DNA of 64,000 nt from JADYZU01 sp964540965 (GTDB taxonomy: Bacteria; Pseudomonadota; Alphaproteobacteria; Rhodobacterales; Rhodobacteraceae). Positions 24,425-31,689 of this stretch are shown in pieces. How positions within the stretch are numbered: position 1 is the first letter of the stretch; each line of letters starts with the position of its first letter. The stretch lies in NCBI GenBank assembly GCA_964540965.1, contig CAZIOT010000005.1, positions 1 through 64,000 on the forward strand. Reading direction: 5' to 3'. The notes under the pieces are model-generated. The model was given only the letters and a program-made list of their open reading frames with translations, was not told the DNA's origin and did not search any database. Made by a program: the position numbers and the translations under genes.

Positions 24425-24440
24425 GCAATGATCGCGTTGC
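24425..24440. promoter_or_regulatory. Possible regulator site between LysR gene and oxidoreductase gene
   Basis: GCAA (24425-24428) and TTGC (24437-24440) form a short dyad with an 8-bp centre, and further TTGC/TTGCAA copies follow (24455-24459). Placement in the middle of the divergent gap fits a LysR operator, but the dyad is short and could be chance. Confidence 0.3.
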
Positions 24441-24516
24441 GAAGATACGGAATATTGCAAGTAGGGCGCGGGGTTTTGCCCGGTCCTTGCCGGAAACAGC
24501 GGAGGAACGCGGCGGA

Positions 24517-27500
24517 ATGCGGCAGGATGTGCGCCTGTCCGACCGGTTCGACCTGTCGGTCGAAAGCGTGCTTCTGGGCGGCACGCAGGCTCTGGTCAGA
24601 CTGATGCTGATGCAGGCGGCGCGCGATCGCGCGGCCGGTCTGCGCACCGCCGGCCTTGTCACCGGCTATCGCGGCTCGCCCCTGGGCGGGGTCGATCTGG
24701 CGATGACCCGTGCCGGGGCCGAGCTTGCCGCCGCCGGCGTGGTGTTCCAGCCGGGGCTGAACGAGGATCTGGCGGCGACCGCGCTGTGGGGCAGCCAGCA
24801 GGCCGGGCTGCGCGGCCCGGCGCGCGCCGATGGCGTCTTCGGCCTGTGGTATGGCAAGGGGCCGGGGGTGGACCGTTCGGGCGATGCCCTGCGCCACGCC
24901 AGCCTTGCCGGCACCGCGGCGCTTGGCGGCGTGCTGGCGGCGATGGGCGATGACCATATCGGCGAAAGCTCGACCACGGTGCATCAGTCCGAACCTTCGA
25001 TGATGGCCTTCGGCATTCCGGTGCTGTCGCCCGCCGGCGTGCAGGAGGTGCTGGATTTCGGGCTTTACGGCATCGCGCTGTCGCGATTTGCCGGGCTGTG
25101 GTGCGGGCTGAAGCTGGTCAAGGATACCGTGGAATCGACAGCGGTGGTGGATGGGCGGCCCGACCGGCTGCGCATCGTCACGCCGGACTTCGACCTGCCG
25201 CCCGGCGGGCTGAACATCCGCCGCACCGACCACTGGACCGATCAGGAGGACCGCCATTTCCGCTGGAAACTGCCGGCGACCCTGGCCTTTGCCCGGGCCA
25301 ATGCGCTCGACCGCGTGCAGGGGCGGGGGCGCCGCATCGGCATCATGGCCGCGGGCAAGAGCTGGCTGGATCTGGTGCATGCCCTGGATCTGCTGGGGAT
25401 CGACACGGCCGAGGCCGACCGGCTGGGCCTGACCTTACGCAAGGTCGGGCTGGTCTGGCCGCTTGAGCCGCAGGGGCTGCGCGACTGGGCGCTTGGCCTC
25501 GACCTGATCGTGCTGGTCGAGGAAAAGCGCAAGCTGATCGAAAGCCAGAGCAAGGAGATCCTGTACGGCCTTGCCGGCGCGCCGCGGATCTATGGCTCTC
25601 TGGGCGGGACGGGGCGCGAATTGTTCCCGGTGGTGCAGACGCTGGACCCGGTGCAGATCGCGGTGGCCCTGGGGCAGCTCTTGGTCGAAGAGGGGATCGA
25701 CAGCCTTGCCCCGCGTGTCATCGCGCTGCGCGAACGGCTGGCCCCGCCCGCACAGGCCAACCTGGCCCGCCGACAGCCGTGGTTCTGCGCCGGTTGCCCG
25801 CACAACAGCGCCACCCGCCTGCCCGAGGGCGCCCGCGCCGGCGGCGGCATCGGTTGCCACACGCTGGCCTTGTGGATGGACCGCGGCACCGAGGGGCTGA
25901 CCCATATGGGCGCCGAGGGTGCGAACTGGATCGGCGAGGCGCCGTTCGTCACCGCCACCCATGTGTTCCAGAACATGGGCGACGGTACCTTCAACCATTC
26001 CGGGCTGATGGCGATCCGCGCCGCGGTCGCCGCCGGGGTGAACATCACCTACAAGATCCTGTTCAACGATGCGGTGGCGATGACCGGCGGGCAGGCGAAT
26101 GACGGCGCCCTGACCGCCGGGCGCCTCGCCGCCGAACTGGCCGCCGCCGGGGTGGTGCGGATCGTGGTGGTGAGCGATCCGAAAGAGCCGCCCGACCCGG
26201 CCGATTTCCCCGCCGGCACCGCCTTTCGCGACCGCGAAGATATTCTGGCGGTGCAGCGCGAGCTGGCGGCGACCGCCGGTGTCACCGCGCTGATCCATGT
26301 CCAGACCTGCGCCGCCGAGAAACGCCGCCGCCGTCGGCGCGGTGATTTCCCGGCCGAGGCCAGCCGGATCTGGATCGACCCCGAGGTCTGCGAGGGCTGC
26401 GGCGATTGCGGCGTGCAGTCGAACTGCATCGCGGTCGAACCCCTTGAAACCCCGCTTGGCCGCAAGCGGCGGATCGACCAGTCGGCCTGCAACCGCGACT
26501 TTTCCTGCCTCGGGGGCTTTTGCCCGTCCTTCGTGACGATCACGGGCGGCACGCCGCGCCGCGCCGCGACCGAGGTGGTCCTGCCCGACCTGCCCGAACC
26601 TCCGGCGACCACGATCGCCGGCACCCGCAACCTGGTGCTGACCGGGATCGGCGGCACCGGCGTCGTCACCCTTGGCGCGGTGATCGCCATGGCGGCGCAT
26701 CTGGACGGCAAGGCGGCGGCGATGATCGAGATGACCGGGCTGGCCCAGAAGGGTGGCGCGGTGACGATCCATTGCCGGCTGGCCGAGACGCCGGCGGCGA
26801 TCCGCGCCGTGCGGGTGGCGGCCGGGGAATGCGACCTGCTTCTGGGCGGCGACATGGTGGTGACGACCGGGGCGGCGGCGCTGGCGCTGACCGCGGGGGG
26901 CCGCACGCGCGCCGTGGTCAACAGCCACGAAACGCCGACCGGCGCCGTGCTGGGCGACCGCGATTTCCGCCTGCCGATGGCGGGCATGTCCGGGGCCTTG
27001 GGCGACCGGCTGGGGCCGGGGTTGCTGATGCTGGACGCCAGCGACCTTGCGCAGCGCCTGCTGGGCGACCGGGTCTTTGCCAACATGATCCTCCTGGGCC
27101 GCGCCTTTCAGGACGGTCTCTTGCCGCTGTCGCGGGCCGCGCTGGAACAGGCGATCCGCCTGAACGGTGCCGCGGTCGAGGGCAATCTGGCCGCCCTTGC
27201 CATCGGCCGCGCCACCGTCGTGCCGGGGTTCGGCGCCGCGCCGGCGCCCGTCCTGCCCGATCCGGTGGAAACCCGCGCCACGCATCTGGAACTGTATCAG
27301 GACGCCGCGCTGGCCGCGACATTCCGCGCCACCGTGGCCCGGTTCAGCGACCCCGAATTGCGCCTTGCCGTGGCCGGGGCCTATCACAAGGTGCTGGCCG
27401 TCAAGGACGAATACGAGGTGGCGCGGCTGCTCGCCACCGCCCGCGCAAGGGCCGGGCAGGAACTTGCGGGCGATCTTGGCCTGACCTTCCACATGGCGCC

Positions 27501-27870
27501 GCCGATCCTGTCGCGCCGCGGCAGCGACGGCCGGCCGGTCAAGCGGCGGTTCGGGCGCTGGATGGAACGCCTGTTCCCGCTGCTCGCCGCGATGAAACCG
27601 CTGCGCGGCACCGTGTTCGACCCCTTCGGCCATGGGTCCGAACGGCGCGAGGACCGGCGGTTCCGCAAGGAATACGAGGCCGATCTTGACCTGATCGGCG
27701 CCGCGCTGACGCCCGCGACGCGCGGCGACTGCCTTGCGCTTGCCCGTCTGCCGCTGGCGGTGCGCGGCTTTGGCCCGGTGCGCGCCGTCGCCATGGCCGC
27801 CGCGCGGGCCGAACGCGACAGGCTGCGCGCGGCGATTGCCGGCGGGCCGCTGCGGGTGGCGGCGGAATAG
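24517..27870 (+). CDS. Indolepyruvate ferredoxin oxidoreductase, fused three-domain form
   Basis: Single-chain 2-oxoacid:ferredoxin oxidoreductase of 1117 residues. It decarboxylates indolepyruvate or other aryl-pyruvates to acyl-CoA using TPP and Fe-S clusters. Order: alpha-type domain (VTGYRGSPLGGVDLAM, about 43-58); TPP domain with a cluster-binding WFCAGCPHNSATR (about 419-431) and GDGTFNHSG; ferredoxin-like CEGCGDCGVQSNC and CNRDFSCLGGFCPSF (about 624-670); gamma domain GIGGTGVVTLGA with EMTGLAQKGGAV (about 710-750). This equals IorA plus IorB fused, common in proteobacteria. The ATG has GGAGGA 11 nt upstream. It is divergent from a LysR gene, its likely regulator. Confidence 0.9.
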   Translation: MRQDVRLSDRFDLSVESVLLGGTQALVRLMLMQAARDRAAGLRTAGLVTGYRGSPLGGVDLAMTRAGAELAAAGVVFQPGLNEDLAATALWGSQQAGLRGPARADGVFGLWYGKGPGVDRSGDALRHASLAGTAALGGVLAAMGDDHIGESSTTVHQSEPSMMAFGIPVLSPAGVQEVLDFGLYGIALSRFAGLWCGLKLVKDTVESTAVVDGRPDRLRIVTPDFDLPPGGLNIRRTDHWTDQEDRHFRWKLPATLAFARANALDRVQGRGRRIGIMAAGKSWLDLVHALDLLGIDTAEADRLGLTLRKVGLVWPLEPQGLRDWALGLDLIVLVEEKRKLIESQSKEILYGLAGAPRIYGSLGGTGRELFPVVQTLDPVQIAVALGQLLVEEGIDSLAPRVIALRERLAPPAQANLARRQPWFCAGCPHNSATRLPEGARAGGGIGCHTLALWMDRGTEGLTHMGAEGANWIGEAPFVTATHVFQNMGDGTFNHSGLMAIRAAVAAGVNITYKILFNDAVAMTGGQANDGALTAGRLAAELAAAGVVRIVVVSDPKEPPDPADFPAGTAFRDREDILAVQRELAATAGVTALIHVQTCAAEKRRRRRRGDFPAEASRIWIDPEVCEGCGDCGVQSNCIAVEPLETPLGRKRRIDQSACNRDFSCLGGFCPSFVTITGGTPRRAATEVVLPDLPEPPATTIAGTRNLVLTGIGGTGVVTLGAVIAMAAHLDGKAAAMIEMTGLAQKGGAVTIHCRLAETPAAIRAVRVAAGECDLLLGGDMVVTTGAAALALTAGGRTRAVVNSHETPTGAVLGDRDFRLPMAGMSGALGDRLGPGLLMLDASDLAQRLLGDRVFANMILLGRAFQDGLLPLSRAALEQAIRLNGAAVEGNLAALAIGRATVVPGFGAAPAPVLPDPVETRATHLELYQDAALAATFRATVARFSDPELRLAVAGAYHKVLAVKDEYEVARLLATARARAGQELAGDLGLTFHMAPPILSRRGSDGRPVKRRFGRWMERLFPLLAAMKPLRGTVFDPFGHGSERREDRRFRKEYEADLDLIGAALTPATRGDCLALARLPLAVRGFGPVRAVAMAAARAERDRLRAAIAGGPLRVAAE

Positions 27871-28000
27871 GGCGGCAAGCCTGCCGAAACCCTGCACGGG
27901 CGCCGGTGGATTTCCTGTGCAAGGCGACGTATGAACGGCACCAAAGCGCCTCGGGTCAAGGCGCTGGGGGCAGGACCCCGGGCAGAAGGATCGACACGGG

Positions 28001-28813
28001 ATGGCAGTGGGGATTTTCGACAGCGGTCTGGGCGGGCTGACGGTGCTGGACGCGGTGCAGAGACGTTTGCCCGACCTGCCCGTGGTCTATTACGGCGACA
28101 ACGCCCATGCGCCCTATGGCGTGCGCACCGCCGACGACATCTACGACCTCACCACCGCCGCCGTGGGCAAGCTGTTCGATCAGGGCTGCGACCTTGTCAT
28201 CCTTGCCTGCAACACCGCCGCCGCCGCCGCCTTGCGGCGGATGCAGGAAAACTGGGTGCCCCGGGACAAGCGGGTGCTGGGTGTGTTTGTGCCGCTGATC
28301 GAGGCGCTGACCGAACGCCACTGGGGCGACAATTCGCCGCCGCGCGAGGTTGCGGTGAAACATGTCGCGCTGTTCGCCACCCCGGCCACCGTCGCCAGCC
28401 GCGCCTTTCAGCGCGAGCTTGCCTTCCGCGCCATCGGCGTCGATGTCGAATCGCAGGCCTGCGGCGGAGTCGTCGACGCGATCGAGGAGGGCGACCTGAT
28501 CCTGGCCGAGGCTTTGGTGCGCAGCCATGTCGAGGCGCTCAGGCGCAAGATGCCGGCGCCCGATGCCGCGATCCTGGGCTGCACCCATTACCCGCTGGTC
28601 GCCGGCGTGTTCCAGGAGGCCCTGGGCCCCGATGTGAAAGTCTTCGTGCAGGCCGATCTGGTCGCCGAATCGCTGGCCGATTACCTGGCCCGCCGGCCGC
28701 AGTTCGTGGGCGCCGGGACCGAGACGAAATACCTGACCTCGGGCAATCCGCGGCAGGTGTCGAACCGGGCGGTGCAGTTCCTGCGACGCGAGATCCGTTT
28801 CGAACAGGGCTGA
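28001..28813 (+). CDS. murI: Glutamate racemase
   Basis: Cofactor-independent racemase giving D-glutamate for peptidoglycan, cytoplasmic, 270 residues. Both catalytic cysteines are present: C70 in ILACNTAAAAAL and C193 in LGCTHYPLVAG. The N-terminal GIFDSGLGGLTVLDAV (4-19) is the family signature. Start ATG 28001 is preceded by AGAAGGATCGACACGGG, a moderate ribosome-binding site. It stands alone between the oxidoreductase and argC genes with over 100 bp upstream and a palindrome downstream. Confidence 0.95.
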   Translation: MAVGIFDSGLGGLTVLDAVQRRLPDLPVVYYGDNAHAPYGVRTADDIYDLTTAAVGKLFDQGCDLVILACNTAAAAALRRMQENWVPRDKRVLGVFVPLIEALTERHWGDNSPPREVAVKHVALFATPATVASRAFQRELAFRAIGVDVESQACGGVVDAIEEGDLILAEALVRSHVEALRRKMPAPDAAILGCTHYPLVAGVFQEALGPDVKVFVQADLVAESLADYLARRPQFVGAGTETKYLTSGNPRQVSNRAVQFLRREIRFEQG

Positions 28814-28838
28814 CCCCTGCGACAATCCCATCGGTTGC

Positions 28839-28856
28839 GGTGGGTCGCGACCCACC
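28839..28856. repeat. Perfect 18-bp palindrome upstream of argC
   Basis: GGTGGGTCG followed by its exact complement and then CTAC. Short palindromes of the GGTGGGT...ACCCACC type are widespread intergenic elements in Rhodobacterales as I recall. It lies 26 bp after murI and 25 bp before the argC start, so it might also end the murI transcript. Confidence 0.6.
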
Positions 28857-28881
28857 CTACATGCGCGTCACGGAGACTGAC

Positions 28882-29910
28882 ATGACCTGCAACGTCGCCA
28901 TCCTTGGGGCGTCCGGCTATACCGGCGCCGAACTTGTCCGCCTGATCGCGACCCATCCGGGCCTGCGCATCACCGCGCTGACCGCCGACCGCAAGGCCGG
29001 GCAGGAAATGGGCGAGGTCTTTCCGCATCTGCGCCACCTGAAGCTGCCGAAACTGGTCGCCATGGCCGACCTGAGCCTTGAGGGCGTCGATCTGGTCTTT
29101 GCCGCCCTGCCGCATGGCCTGTCGCAGGCGCTGGTCCGTGACCTGCCGGCGGGGATCAAGGTGGTCGATCTTGGCGCCGATTTCCGCCTGCGCGATCCCG
29201 CGGAATACGAGAAATGGTATGGCGCGCCGCATGTCGCGACCGAGCTGCAGAAGACCGCCGTCTATGGCCTGACCGAATTCTACCGCGACGAGATCCGCGC
29301 CGCCAGGCTGGTCGCCGGCACCGGCTGCAACGCGGCCACGGTGCAATTCGCGCTGCGCCCGCTGATTTCGGCCGGTCTGATCGACCTTGACGACATCATC
29401 TGCGATCTCAAGAACGGGGTGTCGGGGGCGGGGCGCAGCCTCAAGGAAAACATGCTGTTCGCCGAACGGTCCGAGGATGTGGCCGGCTATTCGCAGGGCG
29501 GCAGGCACCGGCATCTGGCGGAATTCGATCAGGAGTTTTCCGTGCTGGCCGGCCGGCGCGTCGAAATCCAGTTCACCCCGCATCTGGTGCCGGTCAACCG
29601 CGGCATCCTTGCCGACTGCTATGTCAAGGGCGACCCGCAAGCCATTCATCAGGCGCTGGTTTCCGCCTATGCCGATGAAGCCTTCGTCGTGGTGCTGCCC
29701 TTTGGCCAGTTGCCTCAGATGGCGCATGTGCAGGGGTCGAACTTTGCCCATGTCGGCGTCACCGGCGACCGCAGGCCGGGGCGGGCGCTGGTCGTCGCCA
29801 CGCTCGACAATCTCAACAAGGGATCGTCGGGGCAGGCGATCCAGAACGCCAATCTGATGCTGGGGATCGAGGAAACCGCCGGGCTGATGCTCGCGCCGGT
29901 ATTCCCGTAA
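28882..29910 (+). CDS. argC: N-acetyl-gamma-glutamyl-phosphate reductase
   Basis: NADPH-dependent third step of arginine synthesis, 342 residues. Motifs: nucleotide loop ILGASGYTGAELVRL (about 6-20), catalytic cysteine C149 in VAGTGCNAATV, and PHLVPVNRGILADCYV near the end. ATG 28882 (MTCNVAILGASG) is the family start. An in-frame ATG 21 nt upstream (28861) lies against the palindrome and is less likely. ccmE begins 9 bp after the stop, so argC may be the first gene of the run into the cytochrome maturation group. Confidence 0.96.
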   Translation: MTCNVAILGASGYTGAELVRLIATHPGLRITALTADRKAGQEMGEVFPHLRHLKLPKLVAMADLSLEGVDLVFAALPHGLSQALVRDLPAGIKVVDLGADFRLRDPAEYEKWYGAPHVATELQKTAVYGLTEFYRDEIRAARLVAGTGCNAATVQFALRPLISAGLIDLDDIICDLKNGVSGAGRSLKENMLFAERSEDVAGYSQGGRHRHLAEFDQEFSVLAGRRVEIQFTPHLVPVNRGILADCYVKGDPQAIHQALVSAYADEAFVVVLPFGQLPQMAHVQGSNFAHVGVTGDRRPGRALVVATLDNLNKGSSGQAIQNANLMLGIEETAGLMLAPVFP

Positions 29911-29919
29911 GAGGGTGCC

Positions 29920-30417
29920 ATGGCCGGCCTGAGAAAGAAGCAGCGGGTCCAGATCATCATCGTGGCCTTTGTCGCCCTGGCCGCGGCGACGGCGCTGATC
30001 GGCTATGCGATGCGCGACGGGATCAACTTCTTCTTCTCGCCCACTCAGGTCGCCGAAACCCCGCCGCCCGAGGACGAGGTGTTCCGCCTTGGCGGGCTGG
30101 TCGAGGCGGGGTCGCTGGTCAACGGCTCGGGCGTGCAGTTCACCTTCACCGTCACCGATGGCGCGCATCAGGTGCCGGTCGCCTATGTCGGCGACGACCC
30201 GCGCCCCGATCTGTTCCGCGAGGGGCAGGGCACCATCGCCACCGGGCGGCTGGTCGCCGGTGTGTTCCAGGCCACCGAAATCCTTGCCAAGCATGACGAA
30301 AGCTACATGCCGCGCGAGGTGATGGACGCGCTCAAGGCAAGCGATGCCTATGTCGACCCGGACGATCCCCAGGCGCACAGCGACCTGCAGGCGTCCGGTG
30401 AGGGAGTGAGGTTTTAA
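29920..30417 (+). CDS. ccmE: Cytochrome c maturation protein CcmE (heme chaperone)
   Basis: Membrane-anchored periplasmic heme chaperone that receives heme from CcmC and passes it to CcmF, 165 residues. Basic N terminus (AGLRKKQRVQ), one membrane helix (about 11-30), then an OB-fold. The heme-binding histidine is H125 with Y129 in AKHDESYMP, the conserved HxxxY. A flexible acidic tail follows. GAGGGTGCC precedes the ATG. Between it and its partner genes ccmF/ccmH lies an endolysin/holin pair, which splits an otherwise functional ccm unit. Confidence 0.95.
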   Translation: MAGLRKKQRVQIIIVAFVALAAATALIGYAMRDGINFFFSPTQVAETPPPEDEVFRLGGLVEAGSLVNGSGVQFTFTVTDGAHQVPVAYVGDDPRPDLFREGQGTIATGRLVAGVFQATEILAKHDESYMPREVMDALKASDAYVDPDDPQAHSDLQASGEGVRF

Positions 30418-30470
30418 CGCCTCTCGCGCAGGCTGTGCCTTCCCGGGGCCAACCCGGATCGGAGGCAGGC

Positions 30471-31082
30471 ATGAAATCCATCAAAGAGATCGCCGACGAG
30501 ATCGTCGCCCGCGAGGGCGGCTTTGTCGACGACCCCGCCGACCCCGGCGGGGCGACGAAACACGGTGTCACCATCCACACGATGCGGCGGCTGGGGCTGG
30601 ACCTTGACCGCGACGGCCAGATCACCGCGCGCGACGTCCAAAGGCTGAGCGCGGCGCAGGCGGCCGAGATCTTTGTCGAACACCATTTCCGCCAGCCGAG
30701 GATCGCCGAACTGCCCGAGGCGCTGCAGGCCCCGGTGTTCGACATGTATGTCAACGCCGGCGCCAATGCCGTGCGCATCCTCCAGCGGCTGTTGACCGAG
30801 ATGCGGCTGACGGTCGCCGTGGATGGCGTGATCGGGCCGCGGACCATCGCCGCGGCGCAGGCGGCGGCGCAGGCGGCGCCGGGGCATCTGGCCGATGCCT
30901 ATGGCATCGCCCGGCGCAATTACTATTACGCTTTGGCCGATGCGCGGCCCGCGAGCCGCAAATACGCCCGCGCCCGCGATGGCGGCAAGGGCGGCTGGAT
31001 CCTGCGGGCCGAGGCATTCATCGCCCCGCGCTATCACCTGACCCAGACCCAGCACCGCGAAAGGACCGCAGCATGGCATTGA
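30471..31082 (+). CDS. Holin-associated N-acetylmuramidase (GH108 endolysin)
   Basis: Peptidoglycan hydrolase of 203 residues. The N-terminal GH108 domain has the catalytic glutamate E15 in IVAREGGFVDDPADPGGATK and the following HGVT, matching the EGG-x-D-x-GG-T-x-G pattern. The C-terminal PG_binding_3-type domain starts near FDMYVNAGANAVRILQ (about 90-105) with VDGVIGPRTIAAA. No signal peptide is present, so release depends on a holin, encoded next and overlapping by 10 nt. ATG 30471 has GGAGG 6 nt upstream. Phage-type lysis pairs like this serve gene transfer agent release in Rhodobacter capsulatus. That role is an inference here. Confidence 0.87.
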   Translation: MKSIKEIADEIVAREGGFVDDPADPGGATKHGVTIHTMRRLGLDLDRDGQITARDVQRLSAAQAAEIFVEHHFRQPRIAELPEALQAPVFDMYVNAGANAVRILQRLLTEMRLTVAVDGVIGPRTIAAAQAAAQAAPGHLADAYGIARRNYYYALADARPASRKYARARDGGKGGWILRAEAFIAPRYHLTQTQHRERTAAWH

Positions 31083-31549
31083 TCGCACGGATCTGGGCCT
31101 TTCTTGGCGCCGGGCAGGCGGCGGATGTGGCGGCGGCTTTGCGCGACCGGCTGGCGAAGGACGGGCTCTTGCCGGTGGGTCCGCGCCAGCGCGGCGGCTG
31201 GGACCGGCTGATGGACGCGCTGAACCGGCTGCCGCGGCCGTTGATGGCCCTGGGCACGCTCGCCGTGATCGCCGCGGCCCTGGTGGCGCCCGACTGGTTT
31301 GCCGCGCGGATGGAGGCGCTGTCGGCCATGCCCGAGGCGATGTGGTGGCTGATCGGCGCCATCATCAGCCTGTTCTTCGGCGCCCGCTTTCAGGCGTCCG
31401 AACAGGCCTTTGCGCGGGAGCTGATCGCCGCGACCCTGCCACCCGAACCCTTGCAGGAGGCCGCGACCGGCACCGATGCGGCGCTGACGCTTGCCGCCGA
31501 AAGCCCCGGCGACAATGCCGCGCTGGCCGACCTGGCGCGCGGCGGCTGA
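31073..31549 (+). CDS. Holin family protein
   Basis: Small membrane protein of 158 residues in a 10-nt overlap with the endolysin gene. Two clear hydrophobic helices, LMALGTLAVIAAALVAPDWF (about 56-75) and MWWLIGAIISLFFGARF (about 90-106), sit between amphipathic ends; a third weaker segment may exist. This fits the three-helix holin family usually found with GH108 endolysins. A holin forms the membrane lesion that lets the signal-less endolysin reach the wall. The acidic, Ala-rich C terminus is cytoplasmic. A ccm-specific role is not known. Confidence 0.75.
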   Translation: MALIARIWAFLGAGQAADVAAALRDRLAKDGLLPVGPRQRGGWDRLMDALNRLPRPLMALGTLAVIAAALVAPDWFAARMEALSAMPEAMWWLIGAIISLFFGARFQASEQAFARELIAATLPPEPLQEAATGTDAALTLAAESPGDNAALADLARGG

Positions 31550-31578
31550 AGCAATTGCGCCAGCAGCGTCGCGCCATC

Positions 31579-31671
31579 GCAGGTTTCACCTGCGCGACGC
31601 GCGACGCAGGGCACCGTCCCCACGCTTGCGTGACCAACTGCCCCGGCGCGCCTTATGGCGGGCCGGGGCAG
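31579..31671 (+). repeat. Two strong hairpins between the holin gene and ccmF
   Basis: The first is GCAGGT-TTC-ACCTGC (31579-31593), extended outside by GCGTCGCG/CGCGACGC. The second (31638-31671) pairs 10 bp (CTGCCCCGGC) and, after one mismatch, 4 bp more around a TTAT loop, and ends 18 nt before the ccmF start. There is no T-run. They may limit read-through from the lysis genes or shield the ccmF ribosome-binding site (AAGGGG). Confidence 0.6.
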
Positions 31672-31689
31672 GGCGGCCTATAAGGGGAC

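Noticed and set aside
25435..27897. 820-codon reverse-strand open frame over the oxidoreductase gene
   Set aside because: Antisense shadow of a confidently identified gene.
30471..31549. Prophage remnant
   Set aside because: Only the lysis pair is present, with no integrase, capsid, tail or attachment sites, and base composition matches neighbours. I treat it as a resident module.
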